The notes below the pieces were generated by a model. That model did no database searches and had not been told where the DNA came from. It worked only from the letters and a program-made list of their open reading frames with translations. 64,000 nucleotides of DNA from Brassica napus (taxonomy: Eukaryota > Streptophyta > Magnoliopsida > Brassicales > Brassicaceae): positions 14,320,009-14,384,008 of the forward strand of contig NC_063442.1 in assembly GCF_020379485.1 (NCBI RefSeq), in the 5' to 3' direction. Within the stretch, counting starts at the first letter, position 1, and each line of letters starts with the position of its first letter. Below are positions 9,914 to 22,165 of the stretch, in pieces. The translations under genes were made by a program, and so were the position numbers.

Positions 9914-11571
9914 TCAACTCGAAAGGCTTTTCTTGTTCCAAGAATTGTCTCCATAAGGCCTGAGATTAAAAATGATGCATTTAATAGGCAACTGAAACAA
10001 AAATAACATTTGTCTACAAGAGGTGGTATCTTTTTACCTCGGATTTTTCAAATGGAGCAACATGAAGATGATGGATATGATTATGGAAGAGGCACCAACG
10101 ACGAGATATGTGATGCCGAGAAAATCATTTCTTCCTCCTAACCAACTTGACGTGGAGAGAATAAGCTTCTTCTGCCCACTAAAGCTGTAAGTGTTGTAGT
10201 TGTTCATCAAATTCACCACAACAACGTTCCCTGGTTCCAAGTCCTCTTCGATTCTTCCGTATAGTTTCCTGAAGCTTAGTAGAGCAGCTGCTCGCATCCA
10301 CACAATAAAGTCCTCTTGGTCACTTAGCTGCAAAGTAAACAAAGTCTCTTAGTCTCATCAAAAATATGATTTAAGATGTTTTTATGGGTAATATAAGTGT
10401 AGTGGTTAAGAATGCATACTGGAACTTTTGGATCCAACTTAGCTCCACCAATCAAAGATCCGTTCTGGAAATTGAAAGGATAGACATCCTTTCCAAACTT
10501 GTGCTCACGGTCACTCTTCCAGGCAATGTTACTCCGGCTAACCTTCAGTTTTGCGCTTTCACGAGTAAAGGTAAATGTATCATTGAACATACTCCAAGCT
10601 ATTAACCCACAAGGGACAATGGGGAGACCATTAGATGACTCCTCGGGTTCACAGGCACTTGTGTGGCTATACTCCTGTCCATGTAACAGTTGTTGATCAC
10701 TTCTACTCTTTACATACCTGAAAAACAATGATGATCATTGCAAAATGACAGAGTTTCTCATCATCAGTTAACTGATAATGACATAAGGGATCCTGTTAGT
10801 TACCGGCGGTGGTTTTGATAGTAGTTATCAAGCTGGTAGTAGATAAAAATAGGAGCTTTCATAAACTTTTGTACCTACAATGACGCATACAAAATCAAAG
10901 ATTGAAGATACCCTTTGATTGGGAATTAAAGGTAGTACCTTTAAGTAGCGAGTACAGTTCTTAAGGATGGATGAATCTGTAATGTAAGAGAGTTTGTTGG
11001 TTCTATATTCTTCAGGAATGCACTCAACATCATACCGGTCTACAATTTCAATAGCCTGCCGTTGAATTGAAGGAAGTATAAAAGTTAGCTCCAGAAGTTA
11101 CAATCTCAAACAAACAAAAGAGATCGATCTTACATCACGAGAAGCACGGAGGGTAACGAAGCCAATGGGAATGAAAACAAAACCCATCAACATAAACACT
11201 GTTATAACCTGAAAGACATAAACGGTTTCAAAGCATTAGAGCTTTGGATTTTGCTTTGTTTATCAAAGAAGAAGCACAGGAGTACATGTTACTAACCGAC
11301 GTTGGTGTTAAGACTGGCTTACAAGCTGGGAGCTTCTGCTGCTTGAACTGATACAAAGCTGCCAGAAAACAATTACTCAGTTTTTTAAAAAGCTTTGAAA
11401 TTTGATGAAATGAATCTACAAAACTGCAACGATTCAGTGACGAAGCTCGAAATGGTCAAACAATCGGCACCAAAATCGAAGGAATTAATCAAGAATCTCA
11501 CCTTTGGATCGTACGAAGGATGATTGAGGAGAACGATTCATCGAAGTGTTGGATCCTTCCACTTCCATCAT
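9914..11571 (-). CDS. ALIS2: ALA-interacting subunit 2, CDC50/LEM3 family P4-flippase beta subunit
   Basis: The CDS is read on the minus strand from ATG at 11571 (MMEVEGSNTSMNRS) in about eight exons. Exon 1 is 11571-11502, exon 2 is 11358-11297 (ALYQFKQQKLPACKPVLTP) and exon 3 is 11208-11134 (TVFMLMGFVFIPIGF, first membrane span). Later exons include YYQLDNYYQNHRRYVKSRSD, GLPIVPCGLIAWSMFNDTF, IAWKSDREHKFG and LSDQEDFIVWMRAAALLSF. These are followed by NNYNTYSF, STSSWLGGRNDFLG and the second span near 10050-10100. A last exon at 9959-9914 gives PYGDNSWNKKSLSS and the stop, so the stop at 10034 is intronic. CDC50 proteins pair with P4 ATPases (ALA proteins in plants) and are needed for their exit from the ER and for lipid flipping. 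Both termini match my memory of Arabidopsis ALIS2. The gene looks intact. Confidence 0.92.
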
Positions 11572-11786
11572 TTATCTTCTCTCGAGTTCAACTATACATA
11601 GCAATTACTCCCTTCGCAATTCCAATTACAAATCGGCGGCGGCTCGGGCTCGCACGGTGGATCGAGGATCGCGTGGTCTGCTCTCTCTGGGCGTAGAGAG
11701 AGAGTAGTAGATTCACCTGATTGATCTCCACTTTTTGTTTTCGCCTCTTTTGAATTTCTGAACTAAAATGTATAAATTTATTGCAT
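11572..11786. promoter_or_regulatory. ALIS2 upstream region
   Basis: GC-richer sequence with CT/GA tracts (for example AGAGAGAG near 11696) directly upstream of the ALIS2 start. It is likely the 5' leader and core promoter on the minus strand; no clear TATA box is seen. Confidence 0.4.
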
Positions 11787-11846
11787 AATTAATCTTCTAT
11801 CTTTTTTTTTTTTTATCAACTTTTTTTTTGTCAACAATTAATCTTC

Positions 11847-12527
11847 TTTTTTTTTTTTGTCAACTGGGAATTTTATTAAAGGACTAAAGCCCAAATCGAA
11901 CCAAAGCCCAACAACAAAAGAAACGAAAAGCCGAAACAACGGCCAACTATACATCAAACTTCTTGGGCCGTCAGCCCAAAAAGAAAACCGTCGAAGAAGA
12001 AACCCGACAAGCAGTACCACGTGTTCGAACGCCCTGCGCTCAATGGACACGCGTCAGACCGAAAGCCAGCTTGCTTCTCCCGGAGGCAGAGAGGAGCTAC
12101 GACGGATCTCCACCGTCGGCGGAGACAGATTAGTGAAGAAAGCTCAGACGGAGCGATCTTCTCAAGATCCAAGCCGCACACCGGATTGACGCTTCAAAAA
12201 ACAATCATCTACAATCAACTCAACAACTTCGCTCATCCAGCATGAACCGAAGCAGAGAGAAGAGAGATGATTGAGCGGTGAAGAGACAGGAAGCGCAAAT
12301 CAACGAACCGGGATAAGCCCGGTGAGGAGCCGCCATCACCAATCGAGAAGATCGCGATGCGGAGACAAAAGTCGGATGTCCAACACCGAGAGATCAAGCG
12401 AGGACACCGAAGACAAAAGCCGGACGACCTCAAAAGGAAACGAGCGTCGCCAGAGTCAGATCCGGTCGGAGAACACCGAAACCGGAGATAAACAGCCGGC
12501 GGAGCCGGCGATAAACGGATCGCCTCT
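11847..12527 (-). mobile_element. Short poly-A retroposon (LINE-derived or Sadhu-like), 15-bp target duplication
   Basis: A T-tract at 11847-11858 followed by GTCAAC marks the poly-A end of a minus-strand element ending GTTGAC-An. The 15-mer CAACAATTAATCTTC occurs directly outside both ends (11832-11846 and 12528-12542). This is the target duplication expected from L1-type insertion. The 681-bp body is far more GC-rich than its surroundings. It contains ORFs on both strands (for example 12021-12245 and 12271-12537) without recognisable domains. A second, shorter tail (T-tract, ATCAAC, T-tract, GTCAAC) sits at 11803-11835 next to an older partial copy of the target sequence at 11787. The body is probably a LINE 5' leader joined to a LINE 3' end. 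Confidence 0.75.
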
Positions 12528-12542
12528 CAACAATTAATCTTC

Positions 12543-13486
12543 TATCTATTAAGTGATTTTTCCCTTATGAACTGCACATTTTCTTATATAATTTAAAACA
12601 AAATTTATATTTACTAAGATTTGATTTTTTTTGTCAACATTTTCCATTGATAGGAAAAGCCCAATGGGCATTACATGGTGAAGCTTATCTATTACATATA
12701 AATTCTAACCCGTTTACAATTTTATAGTCCAATAACCGACCGGATTACAGAAGATCGATTAGTCACCAACGCGATCCACCGTTTTTTTTATGATGACACG
12801 CGTCGAAATTGATTGCTTCAGGGGATAGGAGATTCTGACACGATGCCACCTGCTTTTCACTCTTAACTGACGTTTTCATTTAAACCCCTTGAATCCTCGG
12901 ATTATAGAATTGGGATTACTCGAGTTGATTCACAAAAGGAGTCTTTGTCGGACGGTTAACGTACACGCCGACTCTGTTGAAACCCTTTTAAACCAGCCGA
13001 ATTTAATCCAACATCACCCTCACCATCTGGAAAGCTTCACCATATGCCAAATCACATGCACATAACAGAGTCAGACAAAGACTAACTTCCTAGGAAAGGA
13101 GACGAAGCATATCCTACGACAAACAGATTTCAACTCAAACCTATCTGATATATAATAGAAGCTAAAGAAAGATAATTCAAAGACAAAAGCTCATTTACAG
13201 ACAGAGCTTTAAACTTTATTAATCAATTGATTTTAGGAAAATAAATAAGAAGATGAAAATTTGCCCAGAAATCAATTGAAACAACACAACAAAAAATTGC
13301 CTAAGCGAAAAAAAAATCGCCGCGCGAAAGAGAAATCGATCTAGATCGAAAATATAAACATCAAAAAACAAAATCTCTCTCCATCTTCATATTTGTGAAA
13401 GATAGAAGTGTGTGAGCAAATATGAAGGAGGTAGAGAGAAAAATCTCTCTCTAAAGAAAGAGAGAACATTTTTTGGTAAATGATCA
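12543..13486. other. Gene-less stretch with a second GTTGAC-An retroposon tail
   Basis: At 12625-12640 a T-tract followed by GTCAAC again looks like the tail of a minus-strand retroposon, continuing into AAAGCCCAATGGGC. I could not find a matching target duplication or 5' limit. 13380-13470 is CT/GA-rich. Nothing else is recognised. Confidence 0.4.
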
Positions 13487-15071
13487 TCTATACTATATTA
13501 AAAGGGTTATATGAAGAGTAGAGAGGATGTCCACGTAGGATAGAAAAATCAACCAATCAGAAAACCCGAAGTTGCCACGTCATCTCATTTATTTTTTCGA
13601 AAAAATGAAAAAACAATGCGAAAGAAAGGATCGAACCCGGGTTAGTATGACATAAATATAGGACAGTTACCACTAAGCAATTGAGACTTTCTTGAACACA
13701 TATACAAGAATCACTAAGTATGTAATCACAAACTCTTATGTACAATTACAATAATATGAATTAAACTTTCAAGACTACGATACTCTGTTTTGTAAAAAAA
13801 AAAAGTAAGTGACTAAGCTAATATATTCTTTGAATGTGTGAGAACATTGACAAATATGAAAAATCATAGAGTTCTTTTTATGAGAATCCAACTAAATAAG
13901 ATAAAAAACAATTAGAGTTACAAATATTTAATTACCATTTTATTCAATTTTGATTAATTTCAAATTGTAATAATGTATCTTTTTGGAGTTACAAAAAATA
14001 ATGTTCTTTCTTTATTACACTAGCATTATATATAGATTCTATTTACACAAATAAATATATAACAACATAAGCTTGCTTTCCCCGATTTATATGAAAACGT
14101 TTTAAGTTATCCACCAAAACAAATTAATTAAATCAATCAAATTGTTAGAAACAACAAATTGATATATAATTTTATTTTAAATTAAATTATTTAAAAAGTG
14201 TATTTTCATTAAAATAAAATAATAAATAAGTAAAACTGATTTGATGGTAATTTTTATGATATATATATATATATATCAATTCTGTGAAAGAAATAGTAGC
14301 TTAATATGGAGAAAAATCTTAAATACATAGAAATTTAAAAATTAACTAAAAAATAAATAAAAATTAAACTATAATATCACTTGAAAGCTTCTAAGACAAT
14401 ATTAATAAAATATTTAAGCGATAATTAGACAAATTTGATTTTTATTTTTGCCAGCCAAAAGTTTATTATTAATTAGCATTAGTTATTTCAAGATGTTTAA
14501 GAAATGATGGACAAAAAAATAGGATGAACATAAATGATATATAAACTATGAATAATATTTTGTAAAGCTGACTTGGATAACACATTTGCACATCTATTTC
14601 CAGTCTTTTTTATGCCCAAATTTAATTTCTTCAGAGCATTTATTCCACAAAGAGATCATATGAGATATTGTTTTGATATTCAGATTTGTTTCTTGACTGT
14701 TAAGAAGATTGATAACTGTAAAAATGTATCCTTCGAATATGATATATCTATAACTGAGTCCCCAACATGAGACAAGTTTGTTTAAAAAATAAATAATTTC
14801 ATTTTTTTATATTATATAATAAATATTTTATTTACTGATAATAAAAATATAGTTATTTATCTATCACAAATATCTATGCAAATATGTGAATCAAGTACAA
14901 CAATCAAACAAAAAAATGATTTCCACAAAGAAAATTTTAAAAATATATTTATGTTATGTAGTCTTATTTTATATTCTTTAAATAATGTAATATAATATTA
15001 TACATTATTTTTTTAGAATTGATAAATACATATAATATCTTATCCGCGCGTAGCGCGGTTAAAAAATCTAG
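13487..15071 (+). mobile_element. Non-autonomous Helitron, both ends visible
   Basis: The 5' terminus TCTATACTATATTAAAAGGG starts at 13487, preceded by A. The 3' terminus has the hairpin CCGCGC-GTA-GCGCGG at 15044-15058, then A-rich DNA and CTAG at 15068-15071, followed by T. TC...CTRR ends with a subterminal hairpin and A|T insertion are diagnostic of Helitrons. The 1585-bp interior is AT-rich with no Rep/helicase gene. A TA microsatellite lies at about 14259-14276. Confidence 0.92.
13628..13677 (-). other. tRNA-like A and B boxes inside the Helitron
   Basis: On the minus strand, CTTAGTGGTAA (13677-13667) resembles a pol III A box. GGTTCGATCC (13637-13628) is a perfect B box about 30 bases downstream. 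No tRNA cloverleaf can be folded, so this is at most a tRNA-derived relic. Confidence 0.5.
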
Positions 15072-15207
15072 TATTAATAATATTCGATTTATATGTTATA
15101 TTAGATAACTAATTATAAATAAATCTAACAAAATGATCAAAAATAAAATAAAAAATTGAAAATAACATAATTCTTATATATACATTTTTCTGTTATCAGA
15201 AAATAAT

Positions 15208-16985
15208 ATTTTTCTAGAGAGAGTTACGTAAAAGGACACATTCTGTCTTTAGTTTTCGCTGAGAGACACTTTGTCAACTTCACACACTTTTCCTTGCCAG
15301 CTGTTTTTTCCTAGACAGAATTGACCCTGCTTTTTTGTAATGAAAAGTTTGTTTCCTTTAACAAGATAACCGTAAGGTAAGTGAGTTGTAATCAAGTTTG
15401 TGTTCAGTTGTAATTAATGATAAATGTTTAAATTAAAAGGTAGGTATATATCAGAAAAAAAGTTAATTGTTTTGGAGCGTTGAATTTGTTTATAAGCATA
15501 AGATCTAACGACTGTTGATAGTGTTTGATAGATTGTGCAGTTAAGATGGATGTTCTTCGTCTTAACGAAGAAGATGAAGAAAAATATATTTATTTATTAA
15601 TAGGTGGGGATGCTCTTCTCGAGCTCAAAACGTAGATGTGTTCGTGAAAGTGTAGCGGTGGATGGATAATATTTGTTTGTTACTGCTGGATTCATGTGGA
15701 TATGCTATTGTGGTTAGACTAACATAAAGGCTCGTCCACAAAAGACCCTAAGGTTTTTCTTGCTGTTTTTTGGTTTAGTTATTGTGAGTGTAATTAAATT
15801 TTCGGCTTACATTGAATTTACGAATTAAGAGGGTAAAAGTAAGCTCTGATGGATATCAAAAAGTAGAGAAAAGTAAACAAACAGAAAGCAATAGATTAAT
15901 TAACTACCAAAAGAACAACTCTCTCAATTGGTGACATTAGAATATATGAGAAGACATAGCCCAAAGGGCACATTAGTAGTACAACAAAAGGTGCCTCCCG
16001 AACAAGAAAACCTAAGGATGAGATGACTTCTCAGTTGTCGTGGTCAGCGAAGACTTGGTCAGTAAGAGAGTTTTGAACAGACTTGACAGGTGAGTTGTGG
16101 TCACGTGAGTTGTGGTCACGTGAGTTGTGGTCATGTGACTTGTGGCTAGAAGAGTTGTGGTTAGGCGAGTCGTGGTCAGCTGTCAGCGGAGACTTGGTTA
16201 GATGAGTTGTGAACATGTGAGCTGTGGTCAGTCGAGTAGTGGTCAGGGTAGTCTTGGTCAAGAGATTTGTGTTCAGGAGATTTGTGGTCAGGAGATCTCT
16301 ACAATTAAGATCAAAAAGCTTCCCGAAGGATGACTTTCTAATCCTTCTAAAATCTGGATTATCACTTTCCATGTCGGTGGTTGATTTTGAACGAGAAGAT
16401 AAACTAGACTTAAGTTGTTGATTTTGAAATCAGAATCTAACATTCCATATCAATAGTTGTCTGTGAAACGAATCGGGGGAGAAGAACAGACGGCTGAAGA
16501 GAACACAGAAAGTTGTATGGAACAGAATTAGAGAAACAAAAACATGGATTCAGCGAGAGTAGATCGGCGAGAGCGAATAAGACGCCGGGCGGCAGAACGA
16601 GAGAGAGACTGAAATCGAACGGTGGAAAGGGGTAAGATGTCGAGAGAGACGACTGAGATCTAGGTGGATGAGATGTCGCACAGGAGAAAGGGGTTAGGGT
16701 TTCGTCATTGCATACTTTTCTCAAATTAGGGATTTAATTTGCAAGTGGAACCGACCCGATGGACACTTTATCACTTTGATTTTTAATTTATTTTATTTGT
16801 TTTACATTAATAGTATTTGTTAGGGATGGATGTCTAGTTAGATAGTCTAACAAGAAGAGATATTCTTTAGTTAGAGGTTATCTTAGTAAATTTATCAAGA
16901 GAAAGTGTCTTGTAGGCTCAATGTGTCTGTTAGCGTAATTGACAACTTAGAATGTGTCTCTTAGGGTAATTTTCTCATTTTTCTA
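15208..16985. mobile_element. Non-autonomous MULE with perfect 9-bp target duplication
   Basis: The nonamer ATTTTTCTA is present at 15208-15216 and 16977-16985. Between them the element (15217-16976, 1760 bp) starts GAGAGAGTTACG and ends with the inverse of GAGAAAATTACC. The ends are inverted over about 55 bp, including ACACATTCT and CGCTNANAGACAC at the same spacing. The interior holds two minus-strand ORFs (16437-16724 and 16031-16372), the latter a string of HDHNS-type repeats. No transposase is present. It may be a Pack-MULE, but I recognise no host gene. Confidence 0.92.
16075..16300. repeat. Imperfect ~15-bp tandem repeat inside the MULE
   Basis: Units of the form GAGTTGTGGTCACGT recur about a dozen times with drift (GAGTCGTGGTCAGCT, GATTTGTGGTCAGGA). 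On the minus strand in one frame they encode Asn/His/Asp-rich repeats such as HNSRDHNSRDHNS. Array limits are approximate. Confidence 0.75.
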
Positions 16986-17088
16986 CTATAAAAGTTCAAA
17001 AATTCAAATATAAAACAATTTATAATTAAATATTAATCAAACAAAAACATTTGTATAAATATATTATTTACATCTGTGATATCTCTAA

Positions 17089-17115
17089 CTAGGTGTTTCA
17101 TCCGTGCAAACGTGC
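17089..17115 (-). mobile_element. Decayed Helitron 3' terminus
   Basis: On the minus strand the end reads hairpin remnant, then GAAACACCTAG|T. It shares ACACCTAG|T with the end at 18780. The hairpin has lost CpG pairs. The 5' end of this element was not located; it should lie to the right. Confidence 0.45.
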
Positions 17116-17319
17116 TTAATCATGTTAAAAATATTTATTATTATATTCATCACTAATTCATTATTAAAATAACAAAATTTGATTTGTTACTTAATAGTGT
17201 TTATACATTTTTTCTTTCTTAATTTTAAGTTTCTATGACTAAAATTTTTATTTTTGGACAGTAACATAATATATATAAGAATTAAATTTTTAATTATATA
17301 TATATATATATATATGTTT

Positions 17320-17600
17320 GGTCAATTTGTATATATATTAATTTTAAAATAATTGTCTAATTAAAATTTAATTATTTATTATTCATTAAGGTTATTAACA
17401 ATACTAACCGCTCTAACTTTTAACGTGAGAGCTTAAAAGTTAAAAATCACTTCACAAATAATAGTATAAATTTGTATATATATTAATTTATAAATAATTG
17501 TCAAATTCATTAAGATTATTAACGATACTAACCACTCTAACTTTTGACGAGAGAGTTTAGAAGTCAAAAATTATTTCGCAAATAATAGTATAAATATGTG
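17320..17600. repeat. Tandem duplication, period 124 bp
   Basis: Two adjacent copies share CATTAAG (17384 and 17508), TACTAACC, CTCTAACTTTT and AAATAATAGTATAAAT in the same order. They are diverged by perhaps 15 percent, so the event is old. Confidence 0.75.
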
Positions 17601-19598
17601 AGTGTTTTTGAAATTTTAACACAATAACAAGCATATCTGCATCTATATTTAGATGAAAAACTTTATCATGTATAAATAATTTGATGTTTGATTTAAGCTT
17701 TTTAGAATATTTAATTTATTTTTCCGATCAGCCACCATGAATTGCTCGATTTCTCTGATTTACTCCTTGTTCTTCGAGATAAAATGTCATTGATCTATAG
17801 ACGCTCAAGAAAAGGAAAAGAAAATGTTATTTCCCTAGTCCAGACCGTTCAACTTATCATAGATTCAACAGTCTAATTGTTTTTTAACTACCTTTATTGT
17901 AAGTGGTCTTATATGTTTTAAATGTTTTAATAAATTCATATACAAATTGTTTTTATCATATATAAAAAAAATTGTTTTTGTAAATTTGTTTTTGTGATAC
18001 TTTGGATCTTGGCATATTAAATGAACTCGTTAAAAGAAGTAAGTCATGAACATGATTTTAACACTTATAAGTAAAAAATAATTAAATAAGGGTTTTGTCC
18101 ATGCATGCGTGCATAATCTTCTTACGAATATTTATTCTTTTGTTTTTTTACTAATTTAAATCAGCATAATAAAATATTATTATCACAGAGAAACTCTACT
18201 TTTTCACGTAGAAAAGTGAAAGAAAAGAGATGAGATCCCCTATTTATACTAAAAAGTTGCAGCTAGGCATTATCATTAGGTCTATTTAGACCTAGGGCAC
18301 CACCTCTTTTTTCACCTTTATAAGAGCGACGATTCCAATTCTCAAAGTAAACCGGTATCCAGTTTGAAAGAGATGTATTGAGCAATCTGAATTCAAATTA
18401 AGTGGTATAACATTAAACAGGGTTTTGGAAACCATTATTTCCAGCAAAGAAAATATCACTTGCCAAGCTCCTTATCTTACGACCTATTCTCAAATTCACT
18501 GAGATCGACCTCATCCCTCTCTGGTGAACTAGGAGGAGGGAAAGGACTTACTGTCAAAAACGGGCTTGCCCCCTCAAAAAAAGGTCTGCCAAATACAAGA
18601 GCTTGTCCTTATTAAGTTTGGCATAGCTTATTAGGTCAAATTGTCTTTAGAGAAAATGGCAAAGGAGGCTTGAATATAAAGAGAAACAACAAGACATAAT
18701 GAAAATCGAAAAACACACATTCACACATATTGACGGTGAGTTAGAGTTTCCTCTTTACTCTTACCGACTTAACTTGTCACTAGGTGTTTGCCTGCAATTT
18801 TGTGGGTAGTTATATTATATAAAGAAATATATATTATATTTACATTGTTATAATTTTTGAATAATAATTAGAAATTTAAAATTTTAATTTTTAATTTTAA
18901 ATATTTGGATAATCAAAAATTTCAGTATATATTTTAGAAGATTTGTGAGATTTAAAATAGTTCAAAAACATAAACTTTAGTCATTAAAAAAATTTCTCTT
19001 ACAGAAAAGAATATTATAATTAATTCAGATAATTGGTTGTAGAATTACTTTATATTTTAGTTTAACACATGAAAAACTCTAGCTCTCAAGTGAAAAAAAA
19101 AAAAGAGAATATTATTTTTTTGTGTAAGTCCAATATGACCAATATAATGATGAGAGACTTTTATCATGAAATATCTTTGTAAATGGTTTTGTGTGGGATT
19201 TAAAAACATAAAAGTTATAATAATTTCTTACCTACAAATATAATTCTTTTATATAATAATATATAACTATTAAATTTATTTCAATAAAAAATGCTAAAGT
19301 ATTTTATTTAATTATATATAACTAACTGATAAAAATAAAGAAATTGATAAAACATATATATTCTTTTTTCTAATTCTAAAATTAGTTACAATAAATCATT
19401 ATTTGTAATATCATTTGTGTTTATTTGGTAATTTGTATTAATTAGCTCTAGAATTACTTTTTTATTTATTTTTAGATCTGATTAAAATAATAACTAATAT
19501 ATGTTAACAACCAATCAAATTATAACTAATTTAAAAATTTAACCTATTAAAGACACATAATCAAAAGTCAATTAAGTTGATTCTCAATTAATATACAA

Positions 19599-20672
19599 CT
19601 AGATCTTGATCCGCGCCTCCGCGCGGGTGTTGGATTTAACTTGCGTTCAATGTAAATTTATAAACCATTGATTTTATAAAATGTACATTTATATTTTTAT
19701 GTTTTGTAAAATATATTTAGAGTAGAATATATTATATTATAATATAGATGTTTGATAATAGTTTTTTATTTGTACGTAATATTATATTTATAATTTTATA
19801 ACTTGATGCAATTTGATGTAATTGTAATATTCATATATTAACCTATTGATGTTTTTGTTTATTTATTTAAAAATGATTTAATTTTTTATAGTGGGTTTTT
19901 ATGAATTATTATTAATTTTCTGATATTTGGTTTTCTTGAAAATTGTATTGTAACAGATTAATATATATTATATATTACAGTTTGTGTTTTTATTTTCAGC
20001 AAAAATAACAACAATTCATTGTGATTAATTTATTTATTTTTATTTTACATAAAATATATTTAGAGTAGAATATATTATATTATAATATAGATGTTTGATA
20101 ATAGTTTTTTATTTGTATGTAATATTATATTTATAATTTTATAACTTGATGCAATTTGATGTAATTGTAATATTCATATATTAACCTATTGATGTTTTTG
20201 TTTATTTATTTAAAAATGATTTAATTTTTTATAGTGGGTTTTTATGAATTATTATTAATTTTCTGATATTTGGTTTTCTTGAAAATTGTATTGTAACAGA
20301 TTAATATATATTATATATTACAGTTTGTGTTTTTATTTTCATCAAAAATAACAACAATTCATTGTGATTAATTTATTTATTTTTATTTTAAGTGAAGTGG
20401 AAGATTTGTAAATAAGAAAGAAATGCAATAGCTAAATGTGTAAATAAACAGAAATATTTAATCTGCTATCCGTGTTTCCAAACAATTTTTATTTAATCTG
20501 CTATCCAAGTTTCAAACGACATAATCTGTAAATAAGAAAGAAATACAGTGACTAAATATGTAAATAAAAAAGATATTTAATCTGCTATCATTGTTTCCAA
20601 ACAATTTTCATTTAATCTACTATATAAGTTTCCAAACAGTACCAAAAGGTACTTCAGTTTTAATAATATAGA
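19599..20672 (-). mobile_element. Non-autonomous Helitron nested in the older one
   Basis: On the minus strand it starts TCTATATTATTAAAACTG at 20672, preceded by A. It ends with hairpin CCGCGCGGAGGCGCGG and ATCAAGATCTAG at 19599, followed by T. All Helitron landmarks are present and the GC hairpin is intact. Much of the 1074 bp is a 343-bp tandem duplication. Confidence 0.9.
19708..20391. repeat. 343-bp tandem duplication inside the Helitron
   Basis: 19708-20050 and 20051-20391 are almost identical. By eye only a few bases differ (for example TACGTAAT versus TATGTAAT, and TCAGCAAA versus TCATCAAA). The duplication is therefore much younger than the surrounding debris. Confidence 0.9.
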
Positions 20673-22165
20673 TATAATTTATCTCTTTAAAACTAAGGAT
20701 AAATTTGGTTAAAATAAACATAAAAACATGTATTAGGAAAATGGTACTTTAAGCGATTTTTCTCATAATTTGTTCCAAATCACACTTTCTCACTCATTTT
20801 TTTTAATTAGTGGTTAACATAAAATTAAATGGGTTAAGCTAAAAAGTTCTTCCTTAAATTATATATGACCATCACACTATTTTATCAAACACTAACTCAT
20901 TCAACCAAATGTTTTTAATTAAGACTAATCATAGTTTACATATCTTTTAAAATTATTGTTTCAATTTATTTGAAATTAAATTAAAACATACCTATATTAA
21001 TTAAATATGATTAACTAATAAGAAAAAAAATATTTCAATTTTTAAATAACCAAATGTAATTATTTTAGGCATATACGCTTAATATTAATGTGAGATACAA
21101 TATTATATGAAATAAAATGTTTTTATTTGTATAAACTTTGTTAAAAATTTATTATCGTACATTTTAAAAGTTTATTGTAGCGTAAAAAATACATTTCATT
21201 AATTTTTAAATATTTTTTTTTTACTTTCAGTTTACTTTATATTTTCCATCTTTGACTTTAACAATTATACAGATAGTCATTTTTATTGAACTTCCTTACT
21301 AAATTTATCTTAACATTTTAAAAACATATAAAAATAATTAGTTCACATTTATAGTAACACAAAAAAGTACATGTACCTCGACAGACAAATATAAATTAAA
21401 TACATAAGAATATAAAAATGGCAAGAACACAATAAACATATTTTATTATTGTTCCCTCTCGTTCTTTTATTTATGTCTGCTTTTTTTCCTATGAAAAATA
21501 AGCATGCTAATTTTATTATGATCCAAGCTATATGAATTATATTAATAGAATATTAACTCTAGAAATATTCTGTGAAAAATACTTTGATTAATATAATTAA
21601 ATGACTTACCATATAATAAATAAATGAATTACCAAATAATATAATTTAAATGACTTACCATATAATAATATTAATCCATCTTGTTATATTAATAGATGAA
21701 TTAAATAATTTTTTTCTTGATTAATATACGTTTAAATAAATTACCATATAATTTTTATGTTTTAAAATATAAAAATATTTGAATCATTTCTAAAAGTGAT
21801 AATGCATATATGATATCATATTGTCATTGGAAAATTATTGGAATTTTTAGAATTATATATTTGATTGTTTTGCATTCATTTAACACATTTTTATACTATA
21901 TATATAATGAATGAGTGAATTTAATTAATATTATTAAGTTTAGATTAATTAGTTTTCTAAAATCTATGATTTATTTTATTCACCACTAATATAAACATAA
22001 TAAAAACCGTTTTTATAATGCTTTCCATAGTATCATATGTATATGTATCTCATCAATTTATATAATGTAATATAGATATTTAATTATTTCTATAAACAAA
22101 TTATGTTAATTCTTCTATATTTAAGATGCTTATTTGTATGTTTAGAAACATAGATTAGATTAGAT

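Larger units (their letters stand above)
16986..18779. other. AT-rich, gene-less transposon debris
   Basis: Apart from the Helitron-like end and the 124-bp tandem repeat, no coding text is recognised. 18470-18650 is less AT-rich and could be an old gene fragment, but no frame gives a familiar protein. Confidence 0.4.

Noticed and set aside
10034..10342. Stop at 10034 as the true end of ALIS2
   Set aside because: A GT donor precedes it, and a downstream exon at 9959-9914 supplies the conserved C terminus.
16437..16724. 95-codon ORF as a host protein gene
   Set aside because: It lies inside a MULE, is low complexity (Ser/Pro/Phe/Leu) and matches nothing I recognise; reported only as transposon content.
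18470..18650. Less AT-rich block as a plastid or mitochondrial DNA insert
   Set aside because: No recognisable organellar coding text in any frame; left unassigned.
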